A DNA stretch of 64,000 nucleotides from Lepturacanthus savala (GCA_030544235.1 CM060461.1:619001-683000); one strand, 5' to 3'; shown: positions 22,513 to 33,951, counted from the stretch's first letter. Numbers and translations are program-made. The notes: a model not told the origin generated them from the sequence alone.

Positions 22513-24457
22513 TTAGCCCCAAACAAGATGTAAGTGTATAAAACTGTGAGATTAAGGTTAGTTTTCATTCATTCAGTTTCTTTTATCATTGTGACAATAT
22601 TTATTCATAAGGAACCACAGGCCATGTGTTTACGCCGTACCTAATGTTAAATGGTTACAAAATTAATTTAACTATATTTACCAGCATGCAACACGGCGTA
22701 GCGACGTTTTGTTGTGTCAGGGAGTCAGTAAAACGGAAGCACTGTATGAGCCGAAAAGATGGATCGTTGATGGATCCACAGAATATTTCAATAAGTGTCG
22801 TCCTACAAGTGTATTAAAACGTTTTGGCTGCTGGAGTTTGTACCTGTGCATGGGTTTGTATGCTTCGTGTCATTAAATTAACTGAATGTAAAGGCTACTG
22901 ACTCCCGAGTTTACCGGTTGACTTAGCAATAGCTATTAGCCTGCTGTTAACCGGTGTTTTGGTTTAAAGAGAGCCCGTGTTAACTATTAACTGCTGCTGC
23001 TCTTAACGACGCCAGCTGTTAAAACACGAATAAAAACGTTATAAATAGTTCTTGATGGTGTACAATTCATATACTGTAGCACAGACATACCAGACCTATT
23101 TAACATTTAACTTAGAATGATTTTAAATAATTTTTAAATGCTAGTTAACATGGTCACTCGTTAAACCGAAACACTGGGTCTGAGCCGATCATTCCTTAAT
23201 AATGTTATTCAGGATCACGTTCATTTAAACGAAAATTATTCAAAATCGATTGGAAAACATCGCGCAGGACAATCAACAGCTGTTCACAACATTAAAACCG
23301 ACTTTAAGGCCGGAAAATCTGTCTGAAATAGGAGCTTTCCAGAAATATGTAAATTCATTGATTGCGATTAATACAGAAAAGTCAGACAGGACTAGATCAT
23401 TGACAATATTACTTGATTTACTTGATAAGATAAGTTCTTATAATACAGCCATGGATTAGATGCAAGAAGATGATATATGAAAATATATGTAAATAATGGT
23501 TGATTTTATTCAATACGTCATACATTTCATCTATCAAGTTGTTTTTATTTATATAGGATTTTGAGATGTATTCTATGTAATAAAAAGGAAGATAATTACT
23601 TTAGCAGGCCTTAATTTTAATATTATTTCTCAATTTGAAGCATGTGAAATATTTAGAGGAGAAATGCTATTTTTGGTGGAAATATTGACATATTTGAATA
23701 TGTCAAGGAGATATATCAACTACTCTAATGCTTTTGTGTGTCCTCACAAGCAAGTACAAACTAATACGGGCAAATTTATGTACTAGGATAATTGGGACGT
23801 ATCAAGTCTCATAAAAACGAAAATACTCAAGTATAAGTACCTCAAAATTTTCCTCAATACTTGAGTAAAAATGTTTCCATCTGTTTTTTTGTTTTGTTTT
23901 TTGCTGTTATTGCAGTTTTCCTCTTTCTATAGCAGTTTGTTGCTGCAGCCACCAGGTGGCAGCAACGTGAAGGTTTGAGTCTAACAGTTACAACACAAGG
24001 CAATTAGTATGCAGCAGGTTATAAAAGACTAGGCTGAAAAATACAAGATTAATATAATAGAAAATAAAGGACAGAAAAATCAAGACAATTAATATCAATA
24101 CATGTTTAAGAAAAGTCATATTTCAGAAGAGCAAGGATTTATAGAGTTCAAAGTTACCATCCTGATGATCCAACCAGATATACCATTTTTTATATATTTG
24201 TTTCCTGATATATTACTTTCATATTATCTCTATATGATATAAATACACATTTACCCCTTATTATTTAAAAAAAAAAATTTTAAAAACAAAATTGGAAGAA
24301 TGCAAAACATATAGGTGAAACCTACAGTGAAAACAACTAAATAACTATATTTTTATTCATACAGTACATTTTTTCTTATGAATCACCTCACTTCATCTAC
24401 AGCTTTAAAATTGTAAAATTGTACTTTAAAAATATATGTAAAATATTGAGATTCAGC

Positions 24458-24503
<46 letters not shown>
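24458..24503. repeat. (TA)n microsatellite with one interruption
   Basis: TA repeat broken once by ACATATAT. Confidence 0.9.
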
Positions 24504-24924
24504 CTAATTTTTACATGTATGTTTAGCTCCAATGTTTTGTTTTATTTGTTGTTTTATACTGTTCATTTTATTTATTTATTTATTTGCTTTATTTGTTTTT
24601 TTTGGATTTTATTTTCTTATTTTATTGTATGTTTTGCTTTATTTATTTATTCTACAATGTTTAATCACTAAATGAGCCAAGTTCTCGGAACTTGCTGCCT
24701 CCGCATCATTTACAGTCACTACTCTGATCTCACTGCGGTGGCCAGCTTGACTACACATCCGCAGAATAAAATAGTTCCCATATTCTCCCATACTCTTATC
24801 ACTCCCTTTTAACGCGCCATTTTTTATAAGATTGGCAGTTCTTATGAAAACAGTCACAGGTGTTATTTTAACACGCTAACGGGTCAATAATGTTATAGAT
24901 CCGTGCTTTTAATCAACTACGTAG

Positions 24925-25147
24925 CTCACATTTGGCGCGAAAACTGCTGTGTGCGCGGATGAATATTAAAAAAGGCACGAGCTGGAGTATTAAATGTCCG
25001 TAGAGAAACTGGCAGCTGTGACTCACGTCAGACTGAAGCAGCGGAACGTTACAGCCGTTTCGATAAAATAGTGACTTTATTTTGAAAGAGTAGATATTGT
25101 TCAAAGACGGATTAAACACTAAGGAGTGTATTCTCGGAGTCATAACG
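24925..25147 (+). promoter_or_regulatory. myc: Probable myc promoter and non-coding exon 1
   Basis: A CpG-richer island in AT-rich DNA, 1.7 kb upstream of the coding exon. It holds a perfect palindromic E2F site (TTTGGCGCGAAA, 24931-24942), CAGCTG (25013-25018), an AP-1 site (TGACTCA, 25019-25025) and an adjoining ACGTCA half-site. A consensus donor (cataacg|gtgagt) ends the presumed exon at 25147. Vertebrate MYC genes have such a non-coding first exon and an E2F site near the promoter. The exon and start site are inferred, not proven. Confidence 0.6.
24931..24942. promoter_or_regulatory. E2F consensus site
   Basis: TTTGGCGCGAAA, the symmetrical E2F consensus, about 200 bp before the presumed exon 1 donor of myc. 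E2F control of MYC is established in mammals. Confidence 0.65.
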
Positions 25148-26854
25148 GTGAGTGTTAAGCATAGGTTTAAACAGCCGGAGGGAGTTTGTTAAACTTTTAC
25201 AGTTTTTAGTGATTTGTTTGTTTGTTACGCGTTGGCTCATCGATTTGTATGTTTAGGTTATGTTAAAACCGATAAACAGAAGACGCACAAACTATCTGTT
25301 TTGGAAAGTAACTATGTTAATTTATTCGAGTATTTAATTTACTTAAATATAGTATTATCAGCAATGCTACTTTATACTTACATTTATTCAAACGTTTTTT
25401 ACTTTACAAATGTACATTTTACTTTATAAATATAGCATAATATATTTATTATGCGCAGGGGTTAGCGCTGTTGCCTCACAGCAAGAAGGTCACAGGTTCA
25501 AGACTTCCTTGGTCCTGGGTCTGGGACCTTTCTGTGTGGAGTTTGTATGTTCTCCCCGTGTCTGAGTGGGTTTTCACTGGGTACTCCGGTTTCCTCCCAC
25601 AGTCCAAAAACATGCTGAGGTTAATTGGCGACTCTAAATTGCCCGTAGGTGTGAGTGTGTGAGTGAATAGTGTGTGTGCCCCACGATTGGCTGGCGACTA
25701 TCTGGGGTGTATCCCTGCCTCTCGCCGTAACGCGCTGGGATAGGCTCCAGCAGACCCCTGCGACCCTAATGAGGAATAAGCAGGTATAGAAAATGACTGA
25801 CTGACTGTTTAAATTGTCTTTTTATTTGATTTTTTTTAGTTATGCGCTCTAAAATGTATTTATTGATTCAAAATAAGTAGTATAGTAAATCTAAATATAT
25901 ACTAGCTATACAATACATTGTAGTAGCAATACATTGAAATATTCAAGTAAAGTAAAAGTACTGAAACAGTGTTTGGGAAATTCCATTATTATTTCTAAAT
26001 GTTAATACAGTTACCATTCACATCAAATATAGAGAGAGAATAGTTAATTAAACAGACACATTTTGGGGATTTTCTCACTGCAGCTATTTTGTGGAGTTGA
26101 ATTGAATAGTTTTATCTACTGGTACATAGTTTGCATATTTGAGTCCAATTATTATTGTGTTAACCTTTACCCTTCAACTAAATAATACTAATTTCTTGAA
26201 TGAGGTTTTGTGTCATTCTGTGGGAAACCATAATAATGACTAGTATTTGTCTAACTTCAAAATTCTCAAGCTCTGTAATGATAATTTATATTTCCAGGGA
26301 GAAAATAAAACTTTATTTGAACAGCAGAATGAAGAAAGCACAGAATATTATTTTTAGAGGTTAATTATGAGCTGAAACATTTTGTTAATTCCGAGCAAAT
26401 TCAAACCAGATTTGCCAAAAATCATCACTTTTTTGAACACATTTGCTTTAGATTCCGCTTCTTTCAATCTGTTTTAAAATTTTTGAAATACAATCAAGCC
26501 ACAATTTCATAGCATTGCCATATGGCAACGTTATGCAATTTCTTGCATATGCTTTCTAATTTTGGCCCAGAATGCACTGTGGTTTTTGGATTTGCTGAAA
26601 CAAATGTGCCCTGGAGGTTCAAAAGATTTTTTTAGTCCACGTACAAACAAGATTTCCTGGTCATGTGATTGTTTGTCCTTAAAAGTTAAAGCCATGAATT
26701 TTACAACTAAACAGTAAAACATGGATTTCATATTACTGCTTTTTAGTAATGGTGAGCCAAAGTGATTATTGCCATTTGGTAACACTATACAATAGAGGGT
26801 TAAAGTATTGGCCTGGTAAAACTCAGCCTGACCTGATGTTTTGTTCATCCACAG
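25148..26854 (+). other. myc intron 1
   Basis: Runs from gtgagt to the acceptor catccacag. It holds one copy of the dispersed SINE-like repeat (25455-25798). The rest is AT-rich without recognised features. Confidence 0.55.
25455..25798 (+). repeat. Dispersed SINE-like repeat, copy 3 (in myc intron 1)
   Basis: Nearly full copy: gcgctgttgcctcacagcaa start, ctgtgtggagtttgtatgtt block, ccacagtccaaaaacatgct block, and the cctaatgaggaataagcagg end. Same strand as myc. Confidence 0.8.
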
Positions 26855-26863
26855 GTAGCCAAT

Positions 26864-27515
26864 ATGCCGCCAGTCCTAACTATGTCCAGCCTGAACTATG
26901 ACTATGACTATGACACAGTGCAGCCCTGCTTCTTCCTGCATGGTGAAGAGGAGGAGGATTTCTATGCTCCTCAACGCAGCCAGCTCCAATTAGGCCCCAG
27001 CGAGGATATCTGGAAGAAGTTTGAACTGATGCCGACGCCTCCTTTGTCGCCTAGCCACACACCACCTCGGCATGAAGTCCCGCTGTCTGCAGCCGAACAC
27101 TTGGAGGCAGTGTCTGACCTGCTGGACGAGGACTGCAACCCCTCCGCTGCCTTCCTGCAGTCCTTCATCATCCAGGACTGCATGTGGAGCAGCAGCTTCG
27201 CCGCTGCTACAAAGCTAGAGAAGGTGGTGTCTGAGAGGCTGGCATCACTACGAGCTCGCCGTGACTCTTCTCCAAACAACAGCAACGCCATCACTGCCAC
27301 AGACAGAACAGGTGACCAGCAGGTGGGCATCCCGCAGGTGAACCCAGAGTACCAGCAGGACTTCCAGACAGCGGCGACTGACTGCATCAACCCCTCAGTG
27401 GTGTTTCCATACACTACAATGAGCGAAAAGAAACGTGATTCAGTGGCGATGGATGTGGGGTCAGAAATGTGTCTCAATTTGCCACCGCTGTGCAGCAGTG
27501 ACAGCGAATCAGGCG
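26864..27515 (+). CDS. myc: myc first coding exon (residues 1-217)
   Basis: Follows the acceptor catccacag with nine bases before the ATG, as in other MYC genes. It ends tcaggcg|gtaaga in phase 1. Holds both transactivation Myc boxes. Reading past the donor gives a short unconserved tail. Confidence 0.93.
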
Positions 27516-29211
27516 GTAAGACATCTTTTGTTAAGAGGTGGCATCTGCTTTTTGAAGACATGTTTTGATAGATATATCATATTAATGGTGACTTCTATGT
27601 ATTTTCTGGCAGCAGCTAGTGGCGAGTGTGGAGATTCCAGCTCCACAACATGTAGGCGAAACTATTCTGCTAAATCAGCGGTGTCAAACATGTGGTCCGG
27701 GATCCACAACCAGCCCATTAAAGTGTTCAATCTGGCCACTGGATGACTGTACAAAATGTGACAAATATTCTTATTCCTATTTCTTCACAGGAGGTCAATG
27801 AGCGTCTTTCAGGGCTCAACAGATAAAATATTTAGAGTTTTGGTTTGTAAAAGCTTTGTAAGGCAGGAGATAATGTAAATGTTTTGAAGCTGCTGTTCAT
27901 TTACTCAGTGAACAATATTTTGTATTTTAAATTGAAATGAAACCATAGACTGAATATAAAATGGAACCATTATAATGTTTATTTCCCTTTTTTTATGGCG
28001 TCATTCTTCATGTTGTAAATTGAAGATGAATTAACCATGTAAATATTTAAAATGTATTTCTATACGTAAAATGAGTCCAGCCCACTTACAGTCTAGTTGT
28101 GCTGATTGTGCCCCATGAACAAAATAGTTTGACCTCGCCTTGCTATATGTTGCTCAATTCTACACTGCATTTCTAATCAGTCTTTATTCATATAGCACTT
28201 TTAACACATTTAAAAACCTACTTCACAAAAGTAAACGGGTAGACCGATAAACTACAGTAACCCCCCTCTTTCCACATGTAGATAGATATACTATACAGAC
28301 ACACGCGCAGCAAGTGCTGGCTTAAAACAGAGACAGAGACTTTAAATTAGTGAGATTCAGAGGAGCTGGTGAATGTTTCTAGTTTTTCTAAGGTTCAGCA
28401 AAAAAGATTGGTTTATTTCTGATAATATGAAGCATCCTTTAAAGCAGGGGTGTCAACCTGCAATCCTGGAGGGCTGGTGTGGGTGCAGGTTTTTGCTCCA
28501 ATCAAGGAGTCACACACCAGATTCTACTAATGAAGGTCCTTAGCAATGGCTCTAGTGGTTGATTAGCAGAATCGGGTGTATGACTCCTTGGTTGGAACAA
28601 ATGCCTGCACCCACCTTGGCCCTCAAGGACTGGAGTTTGACAACCCTGCTTCAAACCAAAATGTTCTTGTTTTCCCCACAGAAGAGGAGGAAGAGGAAGA
28701 AGAAGAAGAAGAGGAAGAGGAGATTGACGTGGTGACGGTGGACAGGAGAAAGTTGTTGCAGCATTGTGATATCAACAGACCCGATACCTCCCCGCTCATC
28801 CTGAAGCGCTCTCGTATAGACATTCACCAACACAACTACGCCGCCCAGCAGCCTGCCACAAAAGAGACAAAGCCAGAGGCCACCTGCCCGGCACTAAGGC
28901 AGAGAGGTGGCCGCCCAGCGGTGTCTGACAGCAGCAGCAGCCACGACAACAATCACAGACGCAGGACTCACAACGTGCTGGAGCGGCAGCGCAGGAACGA
29001 GCTCAAGATGAGCTTCATGCTGCTAAGGGACCAGATCCCAGCAGTGGCCAGTAACGAGAAGGCAGCCAAGGTGGTGATCCTGAAAAAGGCCACAGAATTC
29101 ATCACAGAAATCCAACAGCATGAGAAGAGGTTGCAAGCAAAGAAGGATGAGCTAAAGAAGAGGAGCAGAGAGCTAAAACATAGACTGGAGCAGCTGAGGA
29201 CATTATATTAA
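26864..29211 (+). CDS. myc: Myc-family bHLH-leucine-zipper transcription factor (c-Myc type), complete
   Basis: Coding exons 26864-27515 and 28682-29211 join in frame to 393 residues (human c-MYC 439). The protein pairs with MAX and binds E-boxes to drive growth genes. Visible parts: the N-terminal NYDYDYDTVQP; Myc box I at 45-64 with the phosphodegron residues Thr58 and Ser62 (PTPPLSP) at the same numbers as in human; Myc box II at about 101-131 (FIIQDCMWSS); a run of 14 Glu (218-231) before IDVV; LILKRSR and QHNYAA blocks; the basic region RRRTHNVLERQRRNELK from about 310; and a zipper with leucines at 368, 375, 382 and 389. The zipper and C terminus (EQLRTLY) are closer to c-Myc than to MYCN or MYCL. 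Which teleost paralogue (myca, mycb or mych) cannot be settled here. Linkage to cyrib supports the 8q24 MYC lineage. Confidence 0.93.
27516..28681 (+). other. myc intron 2
   Basis: GT-AG, 1166 bp. It contains a 204-bp hAT-like MITE that ends 33 bp before the acceptor, and at about 27680-27740 a fragment resembling another MITE. No other feature seen. Confidence 0.7.
28445..28648. mobile_element. hAT-like MITE just before myc exon 3
   Basis: Inverted ends (caggggtgtcaacctgcaat at the left; the complement of the right end is cagggttgtcaaactccagt). Flanks suggest an 8-bp duplication with two changes (ctttaaag 28437-28444, cttcaaac 28649-28656). The arms also match internally (gcaatcctggagggc and its inverse near 28620). 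The right end lies 33 bp before the exon 3 acceptor dinucleotide. Confidence 0.8.
28682..29211 (+). CDS. myc: myc second coding exon (residues 218-393)
   Basis: Begins after the acceptor ttttccccacag. The carried-over G plus AA makes the first of 14 Glu codons. Holds the acidic run, basic region, helix-loop-helix and leucine zipper and stops with TAA at 29209-29211. The open frame extends upstream into a MITE in the intron, but that part is not coding. Confidence 0.93.
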
Positions 29212-29830
29212 CCACTTATTAGTTTTCATCCTCTAGGTGTTCATAATGTCAAGTTTTCATGCCTGAAAAGAAAAAGGCTGTGACAAAATGTTTGTAACAT
29301 GTAATTCTGAATTATGTGTATTGAGTATCAGAAATAATAATAAATATAACTTTAGATGTACCATGAACAGCTATATTTAACACTGCTTTATCAAAACGGA
29401 CCTGAAAAAATACAAAGACCATAATTCGCTGATCCGACAGCTGGTCTGTAATCAGTAAAGGTTTCTGTTTGTATTTATTTTATTTTTGACAACTTCTGCA
29501 CATTTATAGTTGTCTTTTTAATTTAAAATAGTGTGTGCTTTAATGTCTGATTAGCAGCATCTGACTGTGTCAAAACTTATTTCCAGTTGATAATGATAAT
29601 AATTTAATATTTTTCACTTTATTTCATCAGTAATTACACTCTCAAGCATGGATTTTATTATTTTTTACATTCCAAATTCTTTTTCCAAATTGTTTTTCCT
29701 CTTTCAGCTGATAACTGCATTTGCTGCATTGCAGTGTCTTTAAAATAAAAGTCCTTCATGCAGTGGAGGTTTTGACAATGTTACAAGGTCTATGATTTGT
29801 TTTTCTCCAAATAAAAATCTCAAAGTGAAC
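29212..29830 (+). other. myc: myc 3' UTR with candidate poly(A) signals
   Basis: AT-rich sequence after the stop. AATAAA occurs near 29338, 29745 (followed by agtccttcatgcagtgg) and 29815. The last two fit a 3' UTR of about 0.55-0.62 kb. TTTTTA-rich stretches would be AU-rich in the RNA, as is usual for unstable MYC messages. Confidence 0.5.
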
Positions 29831-30779
29831 ATTAACAGCTAAGCAAGTGCAACTTCTATTAAAATGTGATATATATTCCAATGACTCCAAAGAGCTCAGA
29901 AATGGTCAAAGGTCACTAAGACTGTTTGTGGCCTCTTGTTTTATGTAAACAGTGAGAACAGTTCCACACTCCCACAATCAGATGAGATATAAGCCAGATA
30001 TTTCACACACAATTACTGAGCTGAGTCCCTGAACTGGTTCTGGTTTCTCAGATTTGCCTAAACTGGTAGTTTTATGATCCCTGAACCAGGCAAACCTGCC
30101 TCTCAGAACAGCAACTTACAGCAACGTGAACGTTCATCTCTAGTCCATCAAACACACAGAATCAGCTTCATTTTACATCACGTTAAAGTCTAAAACAAGT
30201 TGTAGGCTGATATAAATCATTAAATTGTGTAAAATCTTGATTCTCTTTTATATCTTGTTTCGCTGAAAAATATTTAGTTTTACTTATAAAATTATTTAAA
30301 TAAGCCTGAGAAGGAATAATTTGTCCTTGATTGACCTGCAAAGTTTTCTCCTCCAGAAAAGTTCTGATGTTAAGTAGCGTTATTGTGAAAAAAAGAATCC
30401 CTGAGTAGTACTGACTCATTGACAAATTTTGAATAAATAAAGGGACTCTTGATGCATCACTGTGATAATCTGCTTAGTCATGCAGAGAACATGCTGATCC
30501 TCCACCAGGATTCAGGAGGAGTGAGAACATAGACCGGAGGATTTCCTGTTTACATGGTCACCACATTTCCCCCCAAACAATACAGTTCATGTTTTAACAT
30601 TAATGTTCATGATATCTGTCATTGAGCCATTACTTATTTCATAGAAAACCGTGAAAATCAGTTTCCTGTCACTATCATCTCACTCAGATAGTCGACTGTA
30701 CAGTTAGTGGCTGGAAAAACAGAACAAAATGGAAAAGACAGACTCAGAGCTACCGACAATCTGTTTCCCATTTCAGGAC
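29831..30779. other. Intergenic stretch, nothing recognised
   Basis: AT-rich sequence downstream of myc. Short open frames show no conserved feature. Confidence 0.45.
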
Positions 30780-31320
30780 TTGTTGCAACACAAACTTTCT
30801 CCATCTCAAGATCTCAAAGATCAAAGTACTGATCATCAGCCCTCCCAAGCCCCTGCCCCAACCTCCCAGTCTCACCATCAAGAGAGAGAAGGTGGAGGAG
30901 GTTGAGTGCTTCAAATACCTCAGCTGGACAATAAACTCAGTTTCAATCATCACACCACGGTCACCTACAACCACTACCGAAAAAGACTCACAGCCATACG
31001 CAAACTCAGAAACCTGGAGATTCAACCACACTTCCTACTTTTGTACTGCAGCATTGCAGAGCCAGTTTTATTATATTGTGCCATCTGCTTTTTCCCAATG
31101 CTTGCCGATGCTAACAAAAACAAACTTTTAAAAATAACCCACCTGGCAAGCAAAATAATACCCACTCCTGGTGTATCTGCTAATGTCACCTTATCCCTGA
31201 CAAACAAAGCACTTAGTATCATACAGGACCATCCACTCCACCAGTACTTCTGTCCCTTCCTTCTGGCGATAGGTACATGTTATCTGTATCAGTAGCTACC
31301 TGCAGCCATTTGTGTCCTAA
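30780..31320 (+). mobile_element. Non-LTR retrotransposon fragment (RT C-terminal part)
   Basis: A decayed frame reads IKREKVEEVECFKYLSWTIN, RKRLTAIRKLRNLEIQP, then YCSIAEPVLLYCAICFFPML and DANKNKLLKITHLASKIIP. This is the usual order of the region after the reverse-transcriptase core of fish LINEs. Frameshifts separate the blocks. The 5' part is missing. Confidence 0.75.
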
Positions 31321-31555
31321 ATATGTAACCCTGTTCCAGCCTGTGGTATGTCTGTATTTTGGGTCTCAGAGTATGTATTATGTTGGGTTGTTATCCCTTT
31401 GTTTGTTGTTTGTGGAAAAAGAATTTTGTTGAAAAGGATGAAACTAAATTAAGTAAAGAACTAAACTAGCAGCAAAGAACTCCATGTCCATATAGAGACA
31501 ATAATGGACCCATAGATGTCTATATAAAGACAATATTGGACTCTAAGATGTCCAT

Positions 31556-31850
31556 AGGCACTGTTGCCTCACAGCTAGAAGGTCACAAGTTCTGGCAACA
31601 TTCTGTGTGGGGTTTGCTTGTTCTCCCCGTGTCTGGTTTTCTCCAGGTTATCTCGCTTCCTCTCCCAGTCGAAAAACATGCTTGTTGCTAATTGGAGACT
31701 CTAAATTTCCTATAGATGTGAGTGTGTGAGTGAATGGTGTGTGTGCTCCACGATAGACGGGTCTATCCCTGCCTCTCACCTGGGAGTACACTAGGATTGG
31801 TTCAAGCAGACCGCCGTTAGGAATAAATGGGTACAGGAAATGGATAGATG
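31556..31850 (+). repeat. Dispersed SINE-like repeat, copy 4
   Basis: gcactgttgcctcacagcta start, ttctgtgtggggtttgcttg block, gagtgtgtgagtgaatggtg block, then an ending in GGAT repeats that follow the element. Older and more diverged than the copies at 25455 and 34447. Confidence 0.7.
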
Positions 31851-32686
31851 AATGGATGGATGGATGGATGGATGGACAGAGACAAACAGAGTAAAGAAAG
31901 CATAGATGCAGCATAGATGTTAAAAATGAAACATAGGTTGTTTTCTCCCAATAGTGTGACTTTTTCAAGGGTTTCTGGTACATGCTGGTTTCAGTTTTCT
32001 GTCATTTAAAAGATATATTTATAAGGAGTTCATGGACAGCAGTGGATGGAGAAGGAGATTGAATTAAACAACCATTAAGAAGGAAATCAGGCACCTTCCT
32101 GTTTTCAGTTATTCAAATAAAAGCAACTAGCCAGTTATCTGCAAGTCAGGGCACATCCAGGAGGTCAGCAGGATCCAAGTGATTTGCATGATGGGGATTT
32201 GATCCTAACTTTAAGAAAACAGATAATAATGCAAATTATTGATGAGTTTTTTTTGTGTTACACATATGGTGAAAAAAATGTTATCAGTCACTTTATTTAA
32301 ACCATTAAGGCCACTGGCAACTATATTTTCTGAACTCTATGACTGTCATTTTCTACTCATAATAATGTAAATGTTACACATACATTTTTTATGACATTAT
32401 AAAATACTTGATTACATGATAAAAATGCAAAAATAACTACTCATAGACTAAGATAAATATTGCAATATGACAAGATTAATATTCAGACATTAATACCTGT
32501 TGTGTCATTTTTATGGTAGGAAAAACACATAAATCACACAAAGAAGCACATGTTGCACTGTTGCCTTCTCAGTAAGAAACAACAAGGCTAGAATAGAGAC
32601 ATCTTGACAAAATCACTGCAAAAGTGACTCTGGACAGCTTCTAAAAGGGTTGATAAAATATGATTGTGCCCTATGGTTAGATGATG

Positions 32687-32817
32687 TCTTTCCAGTGATC
32701 AAAATCTGATAAAATGCCTTTTAGGTGCCTTTCCAGTAGTCAAATCATGACAAGCCTCCTTTACAGGGTCTTGTCAGTGGTCAAATCATGATAAAATGGG
32801 AATGCCCCCTGCAGGTC
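32687..32817. repeat. Degenerate tandem repeat, three units of about 43 bp
   Basis: Three successive units share tttccagt-gtcaaatcatga (first two) and gtcagtggtcaaatcatgat (third), each followed by aaaatg or ccttt blocks. Confidence 0.6.
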
Positions 32818-33020
32818 TAATTAAGTCTGATGAAAAATCTACTGAGTTCAATCCTCCAGTCATTTTCTGTAGATTTGCGTATCCTAAATTTGCCTAAAAA
32901 CACTGGTCAATGAGATCTTCTTTTTATCGTACTCTAACACATTCTAAAAGCAAAGTTCTGTAATTAGGCCTACACCTTCCCTACAGCAACTCCCAGCATA
33001 TACAAGTTAGTAAAACACAT

Positions 33021-33951
33021 TCATTCATTTTCTATACCTGCGTATTCCTCATTAGGGTTGCGGGGGTCTGCTGGAGCCAATCCCAACACATTACAGCCGA
33101 GAGGTAGGGATACACCCCAGATGGTCGCCAGCAGTGTTGGGGTCGTTACTAAAAAAAAGTAACTAGTTACAAGTTACTAGTTACTTGTGAAATTTGTAAC
33201 TACGCTACTTTACTAGTTACTGTATTTGAAAAGTAACTTCACTACTAGTTACTTTACTTTCCAGTTTTTTAAGCAAATGTTAAAAGTTACCGGATAGATA
33301 CATGGACAAATATCATAGCCTTTTCATCGCTTTATTTTCAGCAAAAGCAAAAGTATCAGCAAAAGCCTACTTTCCTGTTAGTGGGTGCGAGCGGTCGGAT
33401 CAGGTCTATTATTATTAATAATAAAAGCTATTATTATAATTATTACACTTACTAAAATAACCCCCCCTGCGCGCTGGGGGTAGCGGAGAGCGGAATGCAC
33501 GGAGAGGAACGAAATGAACGGGTCTTCCTTTTACTGAACTATCTGAACTGAACTAGTTCTTCATAGTGAACGACAATTCCCATGACTATTTCGTACACAC
33601 CAGCAACTACGTCACTCAACGCACTCAAATCCGGTTGCTGTGACAACGGTGCCCAGACAAGCACGCAGGCAGGTCCAACGACGGACAGGATGCATGCACC
33701 ACTAAAACATATTAGAACTTTTTAGACTGACAATCGTGGTTTGGGTAACGCAGGAAAGCACGTTCCTGAAGTTTAGTAAAGTAGTGTAGTTACTGATATT
33801 TTGAGTGTAACGCATTACTGCACTTCGTTACCCGTGATGGTAATAACGTTACTGTAATCCGTTACTTTGTAACTCGTTACCCCCAACACTGGTCGCCAGT
33901 CTCTCATGGGGCACACACACCATTCACTCACACCTATGGGCAATTTAGCTT
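33021..33951 (-). repeat. Dispersed SINE-like repeat, copy 5, split by a hAT-like element
   Basis: Reverse-strand copy: ttcctcattagggttgcggg through gccgagaggtagggatacac, then the 760-bp insertion at 33132-33891, then gtctctcatggggcacacac and the rest of the repeat. The 8-bp target is inside the repeat, so the repeat is the older insertion. Confidence 0.8.
33132..33891. mobile_element. hAT-like non-autonomous element, 760 bp
   Basis: Inverted ends cagtgttggggtcgttact and (complement of the right end) cagtgttgggggtaacgagt. It has a perfect 8-bp target duplication GTCGCCAG at 33124-33131 and 33892-33899. Subterminal agtaactagttac-type repeats lie at both ends. No reading frame. Confidence 0.93.

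Larger units (their letters stand above)
22001..24900. other. Intergenic region between vcpip1 and myc
   Basis: Very AT-rich, with (TA)n tracts at 22423-22510 and 24458-24503. A CpG-bearing patch at 22690-23000 and an open frame at 23229-23459 are described under findings. No gene is confidently recognised. Confidence 0.5.
31321..33020. other. Intergenic stretch with a repeat copy and small tandem repeats
   Basis: Holds a SINE-like repeat copy (31556-31850), a short GGAT run at 31852-31875, and three degenerate units of about 43 bp at 32687-32817. Otherwise AT-rich without coding signal. Confidence 0.5.

Noticed and set aside
24639..24857. 72-codon minus-strand open frame before myc
   Set aside because: It starts with GTG and not ATG, and I see no known family or splice context.
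26531..26848. 105-codon minus-strand open frame in myc intron 1
   Set aside because: No recognised domain; intron sequence by the exon structure of myc.
27435..27746. Plus-strand open frame overlapping the myc exon 2 end
   Set aside because: Out of frame with the conserved Myc reading and extends into the intron.
28576..28681. Extension of myc exon 3 upstream to 28576
   Set aside because: This part lies inside the MITE and intron; the acceptor at 28680-28681 and the conserved phase define the exon.
32687..32817. Tandem repeat as a CRISPR array
   Set aside because: Units are degenerate and adjacent without unique spacers, in a vertebrate genome.
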